64,000 nt of DNA, taken from assembly GCA_964498725.1 (NCBI GenBank), contig CAZCHS010000003.1, positions 34,325 to 98,324 on the forward strand. The letters run 5' to 3'. This document shows, one piece after another, positions 1 to 9,283 of the stretch (position 1 is its first letter; every line of letters begins with the position of its first letter). Under the pieces are notes generated by a model, which was not told where the DNA came from, did not search any database, and was given only the letters and a program-made list of their open reading frames with translations. The DNA comes from JAFGTP01 sp964498725. Lineage in GTDB: Bacteria > Fidelibacterota > UBA2242 > JAFGTP01. The position numbers were made by a program, and so were the translations under genes.

Positions 1-1425
1 AAATTATTTTTCATTCTGGTAATTTTTATTTCTGTTATATTTGCCGACAATGGCCTGAATTGTTTCACTGTCATCGCCGGAAAAGAGTGCACTCTGGATG
101 GTTCTGTCCTGATCGGACACAATGAAGATGATACCGGTGATCAAATCGTTAACATGTACAAGGTTCCGGCGCAAAGGCATTCCCCGGAAGAGAGTATCAC
201 ATTAGTCAATGGCGGGCAGTGCAGGCAGGTGGATCAAACCCACGCTTATGTCTGGCTGGAAATGCCGGGGATGGAGTTTGCCGACAGTTATCTCAATGAA
301 CATGGTGTTGTGATTGTCTCAAATAATTGCCGGTCACGGGAAGATGAACCGGAATTAACTGAAGGAGGTATCGGCTACTGGTTGCGAAGAATTATGGCGG
401 AACGGGCAAAATCAGCCCGGGAGGCCGTGAAAATCGGTGGCGCTTTGGTTGAGAAATTTGGCTATAGCGCCTCGGGCCGCAGCTATTGTATTGCGGATCC
501 CAATGAGGCCTGGGTCATGTCCGTTGTTAATGGCAAGCAGTGGGTGGCGCAGCGAGTACCCGATGACCGGGTAATGGCCATTCCAAATTACTATACTATC
601 AAAGAAGTTGACCTGTCAGACAGTGAAAATTTTCTCGGGTCTGATAATTTAATCGATTATGCCACTGAGCGTGGATGGTATCAGCCGGCAGAAAAAAAGT
701 CCTTTAATTTTCGGCAGGTCTATGGTCGTGAAAAAACGATCAATCATCCCGGTAATATCAATCGTCACTGGATGGCTGTGAATCTATTGTCGGATAAATC
801 CTTTGAGCGGAATGACAAACTTCCCTTTTCATTTTATCCGTCCAATAAGCTCCAACTGACCGATATCTTTGGTCTGCTGAGAAACCACTATGAAGGGACG
901 GATCTGGAATCTTTCAGCCGTAGTAAAACACCCCACGAAAATGACAACCGGCCGATTTGTACCTTGTCAACGCAATATGCGTTTGTGGCAAAACTAGACG
1001 CGAACAAGCCGAAAGCATTGCAGAGTGTCATGTGGTACGCGCCAATCCAGCCCTGTCTGCATCCCTTTGTGCCGGTTTATATTAATTTGACCGATTTCCC
1101 GGCGAGTTTCGCCTATGGCGATTATAAAAAGGCCTTATCACTGCATTTTGATGATAATTATTATGAGCAACAGGATAATATCCAAGGACACAGTTTTTTG
1201 AATTTTGTGGAATTTTCCAAGTGGATCAACCAGGCCTATTATGAACGCAGCCATTCTTTGGTTCAGCAAAATACCCAGTTTGAACTGGAACTGATCAAAA
1301 AACACAAAACCTTTGAGGAAGAATTACTGGAAATCTATCGCAGTGATCCTAAAAAAGCCATTCGCAAAATGACGCAATACAGTCATGAAAATCTGAAAAC
1401 GCTAGTCAGTCTGCAGTTTGATTAA
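1..1425 (+). CDS. Secreted C69-family (PepD-like) dipeptidase, 5' end cut by window
   Basis: The reading frame is open from base 1, so the true start lies just upstream and probably only a few residues are missing. The visible N-terminus is a hydrophobic signal-peptide stretch ending near FADNGLN, followed by Cys (codon 61-63) and TVIAGKECTLDGS, then GHNEDD. A Cys at the mature N-terminus followed by a DGS and an N-E-D motif is the hallmark of peptidase family C69, an Ntn-hydrolase that exposes its nucleophilic Cys by processing. The family cleaves dipeptides and some acyl-amide bonds. The length (about 474 visible residues) fits. It is probably periplasmic or surface-located. The C-terminal part is rich in charged residues (EEELLEIYRSDPKKAIRK) and may form helices. 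The next gene is 200 bases away, so it is likely its own unit. The exact substrate is unknown. Confidence 0.85.
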   Translation, partial: KLFFILVIFISVIFADNGLNCFTVIAGKECTLDGSVLIGHNEDDTGDQIVNMYKVPAQRHSPEESITLVNGGQCRQVDQTHAYVWLEMPGMEFADSYLNEHGVVIVSNNCRSREDEPELTEGGIGYWLRRIMAERAKSAREAVKIGGALVEKFGYSASGRSYCIADPNEAWVMSVVNGKQWVAQRVPDDRVMAIPNYYTIKEVDLSDSENFLGSDNLIDYATERGWYQPAEKKSFNFRQVYGREKTINHPGNINRHWMAVNLLSDKSFERNDKLPFSFYPSNKLQLTDIFGLLRNHYEGTDLESFSRSKTPHENDNRPICTLSTQYAFVAKLDANKPKALQSVMWYAPIQPCLHPFVPVYINLTDFPASFAYGDYKKALSLHFDDNYYEQQDNIQGHSFLNFVEFSKWINQAYYERSHSLVQQNTQFELELIKKHKTFEEELLEIYRSDPKKAIRKMTQYSHENLKTLVSLQFD

Positions 1426-1580
1426 AAGTAAAAATAGTGAAGCAGAGTTGCGGCATTATTCGTAATGGTCTCAGTGTGACCAGCTCGAGTCCGCCCCTAT
1501 CATCCCCAGCGGCTTTAAGATTTTTATCAAGTGTTCCGCGATCAACGCAGTTAAATAATTATAAGAATAAAAATTACTGT

Positions 1581-1609
1581 TTGATTGTAGGAATTTAATT
1601 ATCTAAATT
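1581..1609 (+). promoter_or_regulatory. Possible sigma-70 promoter for purNH-mre operon
   Basis: TTGATT (1581-1586) and TAAATT (1604-1609) are separated by 17 bases, each matching the consensus at 4 of 6 positions, and lie 25 bases before the first possible purNH start. It sits in the 208-base gap between the peptidase and purNH, where I see no other gene. The match is modest, so this is only a candidate. Confidence 0.35.
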
Positions 1610-1633
1610 ATCCCTTGTTTATTTACGTAGAAA

Positions 1634-3811
1634 GTGGGTGCGAGAGTGCTGAAAATTGCTGTTTTTGCTTCCGGGCGCGGGTCCAATTATGAAGCAATTC
1701 AAAAACAAATTGATGCAGGACAAATAAACGGACAGGTGGTGTGCGTCATCAGTGACCGGGCTAAACCGGCAGTTTTTGAGAAAGCCGCCGCCAGAAATAT
1801 TCCCACCCATTCCATTAATCGCAAGCAATTTAAATCCGGTGATGATTATGTGGCGCACCTGCTGAAGACTCTGGCTGGTTATGAAACAGATTTGATTGTA
1901 TTGGCCGGATATCTGAAGTTAATTCCGGCGCCGGTGGTGAAAGCGTACCATCATCGCATGATCAATATTCATCCGGCCCTGCTTCCCAATTTTGGCGGCA
2001 AGGGCTATTATGGCATGAATGTGCATCGCGCGGTTGTGGAGGCCGGAGTCAGTGTCACAGGGATTACCATTCATTTTGTTGATGAACACTATGATACCGG
2101 CAATGTGATCCTACAGAAAGAAGTTAAAGTCGATCCTGATGACACACCGGAAAAGGTCGCGGAAAAAGTGTTGGAAATGGAACATAAATATTACCCTGAA
2201 GTTGTAAGATTGTTGTGTGATAATAAAATTAAAATAAAAAGCAATAAGGTGGTTGTTGAAATGAGTAATTTACGGGTCAAACGAGCGATTTTGAGCGTCT
2301 TTGACAAAACCGGAATCGTAGAGCTGGCAAAAAAGCTGGCGGAAAAGAATGTTGAAATTTTTTCCACCGGCGGAACTTACCGGAAACTTGAAGATGCCGG
2401 GCTGAAAGTAGCAAAAATTTCCACACTGACAGATTTTCCCGAGATCATGCATGGAAGAGTGAAAACCCTGCATCCCAAGGTGTTTGCGGGATTGCTGGCT
2501 GATAAAAACAATGCTGAACATATGCAGGACCTGAAATCCGTATCAGTGGCCCCTTTTGATCTGGTGGTTGTAAATCTTTATGCGTTTTCCGACGCTTATA
2601 ACAATGCCGATTCCACAGAAGCCGACATTATCGAAATGATTGACATTGGTGGCCCCAGTATGCTGCGCGCCGCCGCGAAAAATTTCAATAGTGTGGCTGT
2701 TTTAAGTAATGCCGGGCAGTATGCGGAATTTATGGACAGAATGGAAAAAGATGAGATCACCGTTGATTACAATAAACGATTAGCCGGCGATGTTTTTGTT
2801 CACACCGCTCAATACGATTCGGCCATTGCAAAGTTTTTCACCGAATCCAAAGATGACACCCCCGATGATTTCGTGTTTAATAATTATGCAAAGGTTGAAG
2901 ACCTGCGCTACGGAGAAAATCCTGATCAAAAAGCAGCGATTTATAAGCCCATTGGCGCTGAAAACTGGACCCCTTTTCAACAATTACATGGTAAAAAGAT
3001 TTCTTATAATAATTATATCGACTGTATCGCGGCCTACAATATTGTCAGGGATATGCGCAGCGAAGAACCGCTGGTGGCCAATATTAAACACACCAATCCC
3101 TGTGGTGTGGGCATGGGCGCCACCGCTAAAGAAGCTTATCTCAGGGCGGTTGCAACTGATCCCACCAGTTATTTTGGCGGCATTGTCTGCAGCAACAGGA
3201 AAGTGGACAAAGATCTGGCCCTGGAACTCAAAAAGAGTTTTCTGGAATGCATCATCGCGCCGGAATATGACGAAGACGCCCTGGCGGTACTGAAGAAAAA
3301 GAAGAATTTGCGGCTGCTGATTCCCAATGAAAAAATTCTGGCGACGGAATTGAATATGCGGGAATACGGCAATGGATTGCTGGTGCAGCAGACACAGAAT
3401 ACTGAATTCAGCCTGGCTGATTGTAAAGTGGTCACGGATGAGAAACCCGATGAGAAATTGAGCAAGGCCCTGTCTCTGGGATGGAATATTGTCCGCAATG
3501 TAAAATCCAACGCTATTGTACTGGCTGACGATACCGGCGCCGTAGGTGTTGGTGCCGGACAAATGTCGCGTGTGGATTCCATGAAGATTGCCATTCGCAA
3601 AGCCAAAGAAGCCGGCCTGAAGATCGAAAATACAATCATTGCTTCCGACGCCTTTTTTCCCTTCCGGGATTCCATTGATGTGGCTGCGGAATATAAAATT
3701 GCCGGTGCTATTCAACCCGGCGGATCAATTCGCGATCAGGAAGTGATCGATGCTTGTAATGAACATAAAATGTTTATGCTCTTTACAGGACAGAGAGTTT
3801 TTAAACATTAG
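1634..3811 (+). CDS. purNH: Bifunctional/trifunctional PurN-PurH fusion: GAR transformylase + AICAR transformylase/IMP cyclohydrolase
   Basis: One uninterrupted frame joins two purine enzymes. Residues 7-200 are PurN: FASGRGSN at the N-terminus, the catalytic triad N111 and H113 (INIHPALLP) with D154 (HYDTGN), and GGKGYYG. Residues about 210-725 are full-length PurH: the MGS-like IMP cyclohydrolase part with STGGTY, then the AICAR transformylase part with K485-H486 in KHTNPCG. Together they cover step 3 and steps 9-10 of purine synthesis, two of them formyl-THF-dependent. An in-frame ATG at 2261 (residue 210) marks the old PurH start, so internal initiation is possible. The start is uncertain: GTG at 1634 or GTG at 1646, the latter giving the usual PurN N-terminus; an in-frame stop at 1628-1630 excludes anything earlier. 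mreB follows 18 bases downstream, so it heads the cell-shape operon. Confidence 0.93.
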   Translation: MGARVLKIAVFASGRGSNYEAIQKQIDAGQINGQVVCVISDRAKPAVFEKAAARNIPTHSINRKQFKSGDDYVAHLLKTLAGYETDLIVLAGYLKLIPAPVVKAYHHRMINIHPALLPNFGGKGYYGMNVHRAVVEAGVSVTGITIHFVDEHYDTGNVILQKEVKVDPDDTPEKVAEKVLEMEHKYYPEVVRLLCDNKIKIKSNKVVVEMSNLRVKRAILSVFDKTGIVELAKKLAEKNVEIFSTGGTYRKLEDAGLKVAKISTLTDFPEIMHGRVKTLHPKVFAGLLADKNNAEHMQDLKSVSVAPFDLVVVNLYAFSDAYNNADSTEADIIEMIDIGGPSMLRAAAKNFNSVAVLSNAGQYAEFMDRMEKDEITVDYNKRLAGDVFVHTAQYDSAIAKFFTESKDDTPDDFVFNNYAKVEDLRYGENPDQKAAIYKPIGAENWTPFQQLHGKKISYNNYIDCIAAYNIVRDMRSEEPLVANIKHTNPCGVGMGATAKEAYLRAVATDPTSYFGGIVCSNRKVDKDLALELKKSFLECIIAPEYDEDALAVLKKKKNLRLLIPNEKILATELNMREYGNGLLVQQTQNTEFSLADCKVVTDEKPDEKLSKALSLGWNIVRNVKSNAIVLADDTGAVGVGAGQMSRVDSMKIAIRKAKEAGLKIENTIIASDAFFPFRDSIDVAAEYKIAGAIQPGGSIRDQEVIDACNEHKMFMLFTGQRVFKH

Positions 3812-3829
3812 AAGATACTGGAGTAAATT

Positions 3830-4843
3830 ATGGGATTTGGATTTTTTAATATATTTTCCGGAGATATTGCTATCGACCTTGGTACTGCCAACACACTGAT
3901 TTATATGAAAGGCCGGGGTGTTTTATTGAATGAACCATCGATCGTTGCGCGCTCAACCCATACCGGCGAGGTGGTGGCGGTGGGTAATGACGCCAAGGAA
4001 ATGTTAGGTAAAACACACCATGACATTCAGACTATCAGACCTCTGAAAGATGGTGTGATCGCTGAGTTTGAAATGACGGACCAGATGCTGCGTGGATTTA
4101 TTCGAAAAATTAATCTGAGCCGTATCGCCCGCCCCAATATTGTGATCTGCATTCCTTCGGGTATAACGGAGGTGGAAAAACGGGCTGTCCGGGATTCTGC
4201 CGAACGCGCCAATGCAAGAAATGTATATTTGGTGGAAGAACCGGTGGCGGCCGCTATCGGCATTGGCATTGATATCTCCAAACCAGTGGGCAATATTGTC
4301 GTGGATATTGGCGGCGGTACCACGGAAATCGCGGTGATCGCTTTAAATGGTATTGTAACCAAACAAGCGATACGTGTGGCCGGTGATGAAATGGATGAAG
4401 CGATTATTCAATATTTTAAGAATGAACACAGCCTCTTGATCGGCCCCAAAACTGCTGAACAGATCAAATGCAATGTCGGCTCGGCCATGCCTATTGATGA
4501 CACAACTTTTTCCGTCAAAGGCAGAAGTTTAATTGCCGGCATACCCAAAACCATTGAGATCAGTTCTGTGGAAATCCGTGAATGTCTGAAAGACACAGTT
4601 GACCAGATCTGCCAGGCCATCAAACAGGCGTTGGAAATGACTCCTCCGGAATTATCCTCGGATATTCTCGACCGCGGCATCATTTTGACCGGCGGTGGCG
4701 GCAATCTGAAAGGTCTGGACCAGCGTATTCGTGTGGAAACCGATCTGCCGGTGAATGTCGCTGAAGACCCCCTTCTTTCTGTTGTGAAGGGAACCGGAAT
4801 TATCATTGAGAATATTGAAAAATACCAGGAAATACTTCTTTAA
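3830..4843 (+). CDS. mreB: Rod-shape-determining actin homologue MreB
   Basis: MreB polymerises on the inner face of the membrane and positions the cell-wall elongation complex. The 337-residue length is typical. The actin-fold nucleotide motifs are visible: DLGTANTLIY (phosphate 1, near residue 16), DIGGGTTEIAVI (phosphate 2, near 162) and LTGGGGNLKGL (adenosine motif, near 286). An N-terminal FFNIFSGDIAIDLG gives the short hydrophobic leader seen in MreB. The ATG follows a GGAG at a sensible distance. It is followed after 4 bases by mreC, then mreD, mrdA and rodA, the classical elongasome order, which supports the call strongly. Confidence 0.98.
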   Translation: MGFGFFNIFSGDIAIDLGTANTLIYMKGRGVLLNEPSIVARSTHTGEVVAVGNDAKEMLGKTHHDIQTIRPLKDGVIAEFEMTDQMLRGFIRKINLSRIARPNIVICIPSGITEVEKRAVRDSAERANARNVYLVEEPVAAAIGIGIDISKPVGNIVVDIGGGTTEIAVIALNGIVTKQAIRVAGDEMDEAIIQYFKNEHSLLIGPKTAEQIKCNVGSAMPIDDTTFSVKGRSLIAGIPKTIEISSVEIRECLKDTVDQICQAIKQALEMTPPELSSDILDRGIILTGGGGNLKGLDQRIRVETDLPVNVAEDPLLSVVKGTGIIIENIEKYQEILL

Positions 4844-4847
4844 ATAA

Positions 4848-5630
4848 ATGTTTGGAAGAATTTATAATTTTATTTTTGATTATGCGGAATATGTGCTGCT
4901 GCTGGTTCTGCTGGTCATTTCATCATTCCTGATATCCACTAATGACAACCCTGATGTGCGGTCGTTACAGGCCCGGGTTGCTTCTACCTTTAAGTTTGTC
5001 CACTTACCCGCAAAATGGCTGAACACCTTGTCGGGATTGGTGGAAGAGAACGAACGCCTCAAAGAAGAAAATATTCAATTGAAATTATTGAATGTGAAAT
5101 TTAAAGAAGCCTGGCTGGAAAATCTTCGTCTCAAAGATATGCTTGGATTTGCTGACACCACGAAATATGAAGTGATTCCCGCCAAGGTATTGAACAAGGG
5201 GGTAACACCGATTTATAATTCAATGCTGGTCAGTGGCGGCGAGAATAACAATATTGCGCCTTATCAGGCGGTGGTATCCACGGAAGGACTGGTGGGGAAG
5301 ACCATTAGCGTCGGAAAAACTGCCACCATCGTGCATTTGATCAATGATGTTAATTTTCGCGTTGGCGTCCGGCTGCAATTATCCAGGCACAGCGGTGTAA
5401 TGGAACCGATGACCGATCAGGCGGGATTGATCAAGGAAATTCCCAAAACCGTGGATATTGAAATTGGCGAAGCGGTTTTGACCTCAGGATTCAGTGATAT
5501 TTTTCCCGAGGGATTTCCCGTTGGTAAAGTGGTTAAAATAGAAAACATAAAAAACAGTATTTATCAAAATGCGGTGGTCAAATTTAATGTTGACATTAAC
5601 AAAGTAGAGGAAGTTTTTATAATTAACTGA
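4848..5630 (+). CDS. mreC: Rod-shape-determining protein MreC
   Basis: MreC is a bitopic inner-membrane protein whose periplasmic part links MreB to PBP2 and RodA. The 260 residues show a membrane segment at about residues 14-28 (VLLLVLLVISSFLIS), a charged coiled coil at about 60-97 (EENERLKEENIQLKLL), and the beta-rich MreC domain with VSTEGLVGKT and VLTSGFSDIFPEGFPVGKV near the C-terminus. Gene order between mreB and mreD, and a one-base stop/start overlap with mreD (TGATG), support it and imply translational coupling. Confidence 0.96.
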   Translation: MFGRIYNFIFDYAEYVLLLVLLVISSFLISTNDNPDVRSLQARVASTFKFVHLPAKWLNTLSGLVEENERLKEENIQLKLLNVKFKEAWLENLRLKDMLGFADTTKYEVIPAKVLNKGVTPIYNSMLVSGGENNNIAPYQAVVSTEGLVGKTISVGKTATIVHLINDVNFRVGVRLQLSRHSGVMEPMTDQAGLIKEIPKTVDIEIGEAVLTSGFSDIFPEGFPVGKVVKIENIKNSIYQNAVVKFNVDINKVEEVFIIN

Positions 5631-6112
5631 TGATCAGAAAAATTATTATATATTTGGGAATCTTTGGGGTTCTCTTGACCGTCCAGGGAATTTTAGGCCC
5701 GATCATGGATATTCAGAAAATCCGGCCGGATTTTTTACTGATACTGGTTATTTTTATCGGTCAACGGGAGGGCAAGATCTTTGGCCAGCTGTCCGGCGCT
5801 TTTATCGGATTGTTTCTGGACCTGCTGGGTATGAGTTCTTTCCTGGGATTATCAATGCTGGTGAAAACCTTGAGCGGGTTTTTAGCCGGATTTTTAAAAA
5901 ACCAAAAAAACAAGATGAATATTTTCTCCTATTACACAATGGTACTGGTTATTATATTCGTTCATTTTTTTCTCTTTTATTCCATCTATTATCACAGCAT
6001 GAATCTCAGTTTGCAATATCGTGTTGTAAGATATATCCTGCCATCCCTGATATACACGGGAGTTTTCTATTTCTTGTTTGAATTTATCCTTTCTAAACAA
6101 ACAGAGCGTTAA
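5630..6112 (+). CDS. mreD: Rod-shape-determining protein MreD
   Basis: A 160-residue, almost wholly hydrophobic protein with about five predicted membrane helices, overlapping mreC by one base and the next gene by one base. Residues 25-50 (MDIQKIRPDFLLILVIFIGQ) contain the RPDFLLI signature common in MreD, and 60-75 (FIGLFLDLLGMSSFLG) matches the family's GLxxDLL pattern. MreD is a small polytopic partner of MreC and PBP2. Identification rests on these short motifs together with position in the operon. Confidence 0.93.
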   Translation: MIRKIIIYLGIFGVLLTVQGILGPIMDIQKIRPDFLLILVIFIGQREGKIFGQLSGAFIGLFLDLLGMSSFLGLSMLVKTLSGFLAGFLKNQKNKMNIFSYYTMVLVIIFVHFFLFYSIYYHSMNLSLQYRVVRYILPSLIYTGVFYFLFEFILSKQTER

Positions 6113-7896
6113 TGAAACTTATCGATAATAAAATATCATCAGGGCGGAAAAATTTTGTTTTCTCAGTGATTGTTTTTCTTTTTCTGGTACTTTTTGTCAG
6201 AATGTATAATTTGCAGATCATGCAATACAGTAAGTATGTGGGGATAGCCAATTCCAATCGTATTCGAATGATTCCCACAGAAGCGCCCCGCGGGATTATT
6301 TATGACCGTAATGGCCAGATCGTTGCCGACAATAAATTTCAATATAATTTAAATGTCATTCCCTTTGAATTTGACTCTGACGGCGAAAGTTGTGAAACAG
6401 TTGCCGGCCTGCTCAATATTAGTCCTGAGACGATCAGGAACCGGATGAGGAACAATTGGCGCGGCCGCTTTCTGCCGGCTAAGATTGCAGAAGATATTGA
6501 CATCAAAACGCTGACAAAAATTCAGGAACACAAACTGGAATTACCCGGTGTTTTGTACACTTTTGAGCCCTTGCGCTCTTTTCCCTCGGAAGCGAATATG
6601 TCCCATATTATTGGATATTTAAGGGAAGTCAGTAAAAAGGACATGGAAATCTCCCGTGATTTCAAATACCAGCAGAGAGATTTGATCGGCTGGAAAGGAA
6701 TTGAAAGACAGTATGAGAAAATTCTCAGGGGTAAACGGGGAGTAAAATATATTCAGGTCAATGCCTGGGGGCAGGCGGTTGACACTTACCAGGGAGAGGA
6801 AGAAATTCCACCGCAGCCAGGTAAAGATTTAATATTAACCATCGAGTTGGGCCTTCAGAAACTGGCAGAAGACCTGATGAAAGAACTTGCCGGCGTTATT
6901 ATAGTAATGAATCCTGAAAATGGCGAGATTTATGCCATGGTGAGTTCCCCGGACTATTCCCCGAATCTTTTTTCCGGGATCATTTCGCCGGATGACTGGT
7001 CTGTTTTACGGGACAATCATGAACGGCCGCTTTACAATCGTATTACCAATGGTCTGTATCCGCCGGGGTCTACGCTGAAAATGGTGGCTGTCATAGCCGC
7101 CCTTGAGAATCAAATTGTCAGCCCGGCTCATGAATTCTTTTGCAGTGGAAAATACCGGCTGGGACGCCGTGATTTTCATTGCTGGAATGAATACGGGCAT
7201 GGCCGTGTGGATATGGAGAAGGCGATTGAACAGTCCTGCAATGTGTATTTTTATAACTTGATTCGGAAAATGGATGTGGACCTCTGGGCAAAATATGTTG
7301 CTTTGCTTGGATTTGGCAAAAAGACAGGAATTGATCTTCCCAATGAACATCCCGGTGTTTGTCCCGACAGTGATTATCTGGATGCCAGATATGGAAAAAA
7401 CAAATGGACGGAAGGCAATATACTCAACCAGGTGATAGGGCAGGGTGATATGATTGCCACGCCTATTCAGTTGGCAAAATATGTTTCCATATTGTCTATG
7501 CGCGGTATGGCTGTACAGCCTCATTTGGGATTAAAATATAAGAATAATACGGGTGAAACATTTACTTATCTGCGCCCAAAGCGAAAACAGATTGAAAGTA
7601 TTTCCGGAAATACCTGGGAATTTATACAGAATGCAATGTCAAAAGTTGTCTACGCCCCGCGGGGAACCGGTAGTCGCGCACGGGTTGACAGTATGCAGGT
7701 ATTTGGGAAAACCGGTACCTCTCAGAATCCTCATGGCGAAGACCATGCCTGGTTTGTGGGATGGGGCGAAAGTGATTCCATCAAAGTGTCTGCCGCTGTT
7801 ATTATCGAGCAGGGTGGGCATGGCGGCAGCGCGGCCGCGCCTGTGGTTCAGCAACTATTTGAATATTGTAAAAACAATGCCGGAAAATTTAAATAA
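6112..7896 (+). CDS. mrdA: Penicillin-binding protein 2, elongation transpeptidase
   Basis: Class B PBP that crosslinks peptidoglycan during elongation together with RodA. The 594 residues contain a short cytoplasmic tail, one membrane anchor (about 15-31), a PBP dimerisation domain beginning with APRGIIYDRNG (58-68), and the transpeptidase domain. All three active-site motifs are intact: S320-T-L-K323 with the nucleophilic Ser, S375-C-N377, and K533-T-G535. C344 and C357 in the HCW region are typical of PBP2 zinc or disulfide variants. It overlaps mreD by one base and abuts rodA without a gap. Beta-lactams of the mecillinam type would be expected to act on it. Confidence 0.97.
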   Translation: MKLIDNKISSGRKNFVFSVIVFLFLVLFVRMYNLQIMQYSKYVGIANSNRIRMIPTEAPRGIIYDRNGQIVADNKFQYNLNVIPFEFDSDGESCETVAGLLNISPETIRNRMRNNWRGRFLPAKIAEDIDIKTLTKIQEHKLELPGVLYTFEPLRSFPSEANMSHIIGYLREVSKKDMEISRDFKYQQRDLIGWKGIERQYEKILRGKRGVKYIQVNAWGQAVDTYQGEEEIPPQPGKDLILTIELGLQKLAEDLMKELAGVIIVMNPENGEIYAMVSSPDYSPNLFSGIISPDDWSVLRDNHERPLYNRITNGLYPPGSTLKMVAVIAALENQIVSPAHEFFCSGKYRLGRRDFHCWNEYGHGRVDMEKAIEQSCNVYFYNLIRKMDVDLWAKYVALLGFGKKTGIDLPNEHPGVCPDSDYLDARYGKNKWTEGNILNQVIGQGDMIATPIQLAKYVSILSMRGMAVQPHLGLKYKNNTGETFTYLRPKRKQIESISGNTWEFIQNAMSKVVYAPRGTGSRARVDSMQVFGKTGTSQNPHGEDHAWFVGWGESDSIKVSAAVIIEQGGHGGSAAAPVVQQLFEYCKNNAGKFK

Positions 7897-9144
7897 ATGG
7901 ATTATCGAAGAATAAATAAGAAATCGAATAGATTTTTATCAAGAACAAGCAAAGCGATTTTGGTGATTGTATTTCTGCTTTCGGTTATTGGCGTCATGAC
8001 AGTTTACAGCGCTTCGCTGCATACCGGTCAGCCATTTTTTCAAAATGCCGGTGGCAAACAAATGGTCCGCATGATCATTGGTTTGTTTGTGGGGACTTTT
8101 GTCTTTTTTATTCAAAAGAAATTTTTGTTTGAGAAGGCCTATTGGTTTTATGGAATTGGTATCGCATTAGTGTTGTTACCTTCCTTTTTTGGGGTTGACG
8201 GTTCGGGAACCAGCCGCTGGTTGAATTTTGGCGGTATAAATTTTCAGCCCTCGGAAATGATGAAAATAATTTTGGTGCTGGCAGTGGCCAGAAATCTTTC
8301 CCATACCGAATTGAGTCCAAAGACTTTTAAGGTCTTCATAATACCGGTGATAATGGCGCTGGTGCCCACCGCGATAATTCTGAAACAGCCGGACCTGGGA
8401 ACCGCGATGATCCTGATTTTTACCCTTTTTCCCATGCTCTTTTGGGCGGAAACCCGGTTATTTCACATATTTTTAATGATTGCGCCGGTGGTCAGTGTAT
8501 TGACAGCTTTTAATTTTTATACTTTTTTTATCTGGGTCATTTTACTGGGACTAATCCTTTACTTTACACAGGAGCATTGGGTTTTATTGATCGTGCTTTT
8601 CCTGTTCAATCTGTCATTGGGTTTTACAACCCCCGTCATTTGGAATAATCTGCATTCCTACCAGCAAAACAGAATCTTGACCATGTTCAATGTTGATGCA
8701 GACCCTCAGGGCTCCGGTTATCAGGTGATTCAGTCGCAAGTAGCGATTGGGTCCGGTGGTATATGGGGTAAGGGTTTTGGCCAGGGTACCCAGACGCATT
8801 TAAAGTTTTTGCCGGAACAGCACACTGATTTTATCTTTTCCGTGCTGGGTGAGGAATGGGGGTTTGCCGGCGTCAGCCTTGTATTGCTGCTCTATTTCTT
8901 ACTGATCATTTTGAGTTTTCAAACAGCCTATAAACTTAAAGATAAATTTTCCTCTCTCGTGGTGGTGGGATTAACGAGTATATTATTTTTTCATGTGGTC
9001 ATTAATATTGCCATGACCGTGGGATTGATGCCTGTAACCGGGCTGCCCTTGCCGTTTTTAAGTTACGGCGGTAGTTTTGTGTTGACCTGTTCTGTCATCA
9101 TTGGACTGATCTTAAATATGAGTGTCGTGAAAACCAGATATTAA
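7897..9144 (+). CDS. rodA: SEDS-family peptidoglycan polymerase RodA
   Basis: RodA polymerises lipid II into glycan strands in the elongasome. The 415-residue protein has about ten hydrophobic segments and the SEDS signatures: GSGTSRWLNFGG with FQPSEMMKI (about 107-125), KQPDLGTAMI (163-172), the GSGGIWGKGFGQGTQTHLKFLPEQHTDFIF block split here into QTHLKFLPEQHTDFIF (about 301-316), and LPFLSYGGSF near the C-terminus. The start abuts the mrdA stop, so the pair is coupled. No clear terminator follows in the 139 bases before the next gene. Confidence 0.97.
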   Translation: MDYRRINKKSNRFLSRTSKAILVIVFLLSVIGVMTVYSASLHTGQPFFQNAGGKQMVRMIIGLFVGTFVFFIQKKFLFEKAYWFYGIGIALVLLPSFFGVDGSGTSRWLNFGGINFQPSEMMKIILVLAVARNLSHTELSPKTFKVFIIPVIMALVPTAIILKQPDLGTAMILIFTLFPMLFWAETRLFHIFLMIAPVVSVLTAFNFYTFFIWVILLGLILYFTQEHWVLLIVLFLFNLSLGFTTPVIWNNLHSYQQNRILTMFNVDADPQGSGYQVIQSQVAIGSGGIWGKGFGQGTQTHLKFLPEQHTDFIFSVLGEEWGFAGVSLVLLLYFLLIILSFQTAYKLKDKFSSLVVVGLTSILFFHVVINIAMTVGLMPVTGLPLPFLSYGGSFVLTCSVIIGLILNMSVVKTRY

Positions 9145-9283
9145 GCTCTTTTAAATTAACTTAAAAAAGGTTAAATTTGGAGCCTTGGAAAAGTTTGTTT
9201 TAGAAATGATCTGGTTTGATATTAGAGATCGGAAACAACTACAAATAAAGCTTCTAGTAAAATAAACAGAAAAGAGTTGAATT

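Noticed and set aside
1440..1560. tRNA-like T-arm (GAGTCC near 1485) in the gap before purNH
   Set aside because: No acceptor, D or anticodon arms can be completed around it.
2261..2263. Separate purH gene starting at the internal ATG
   Set aside because: No stop codon separates it from the PurN part and no gap exists in domain coverage; internal initiation stays possible but the fusion is the simplest reading.
2984..3715. Long minus-strand reading frame (243 codons) inside purNH
   Set aside because: It lies wholly opposite PurH, which has all family motifs; the translated minus-strand sequence has no recognisable domain or ribosome site.
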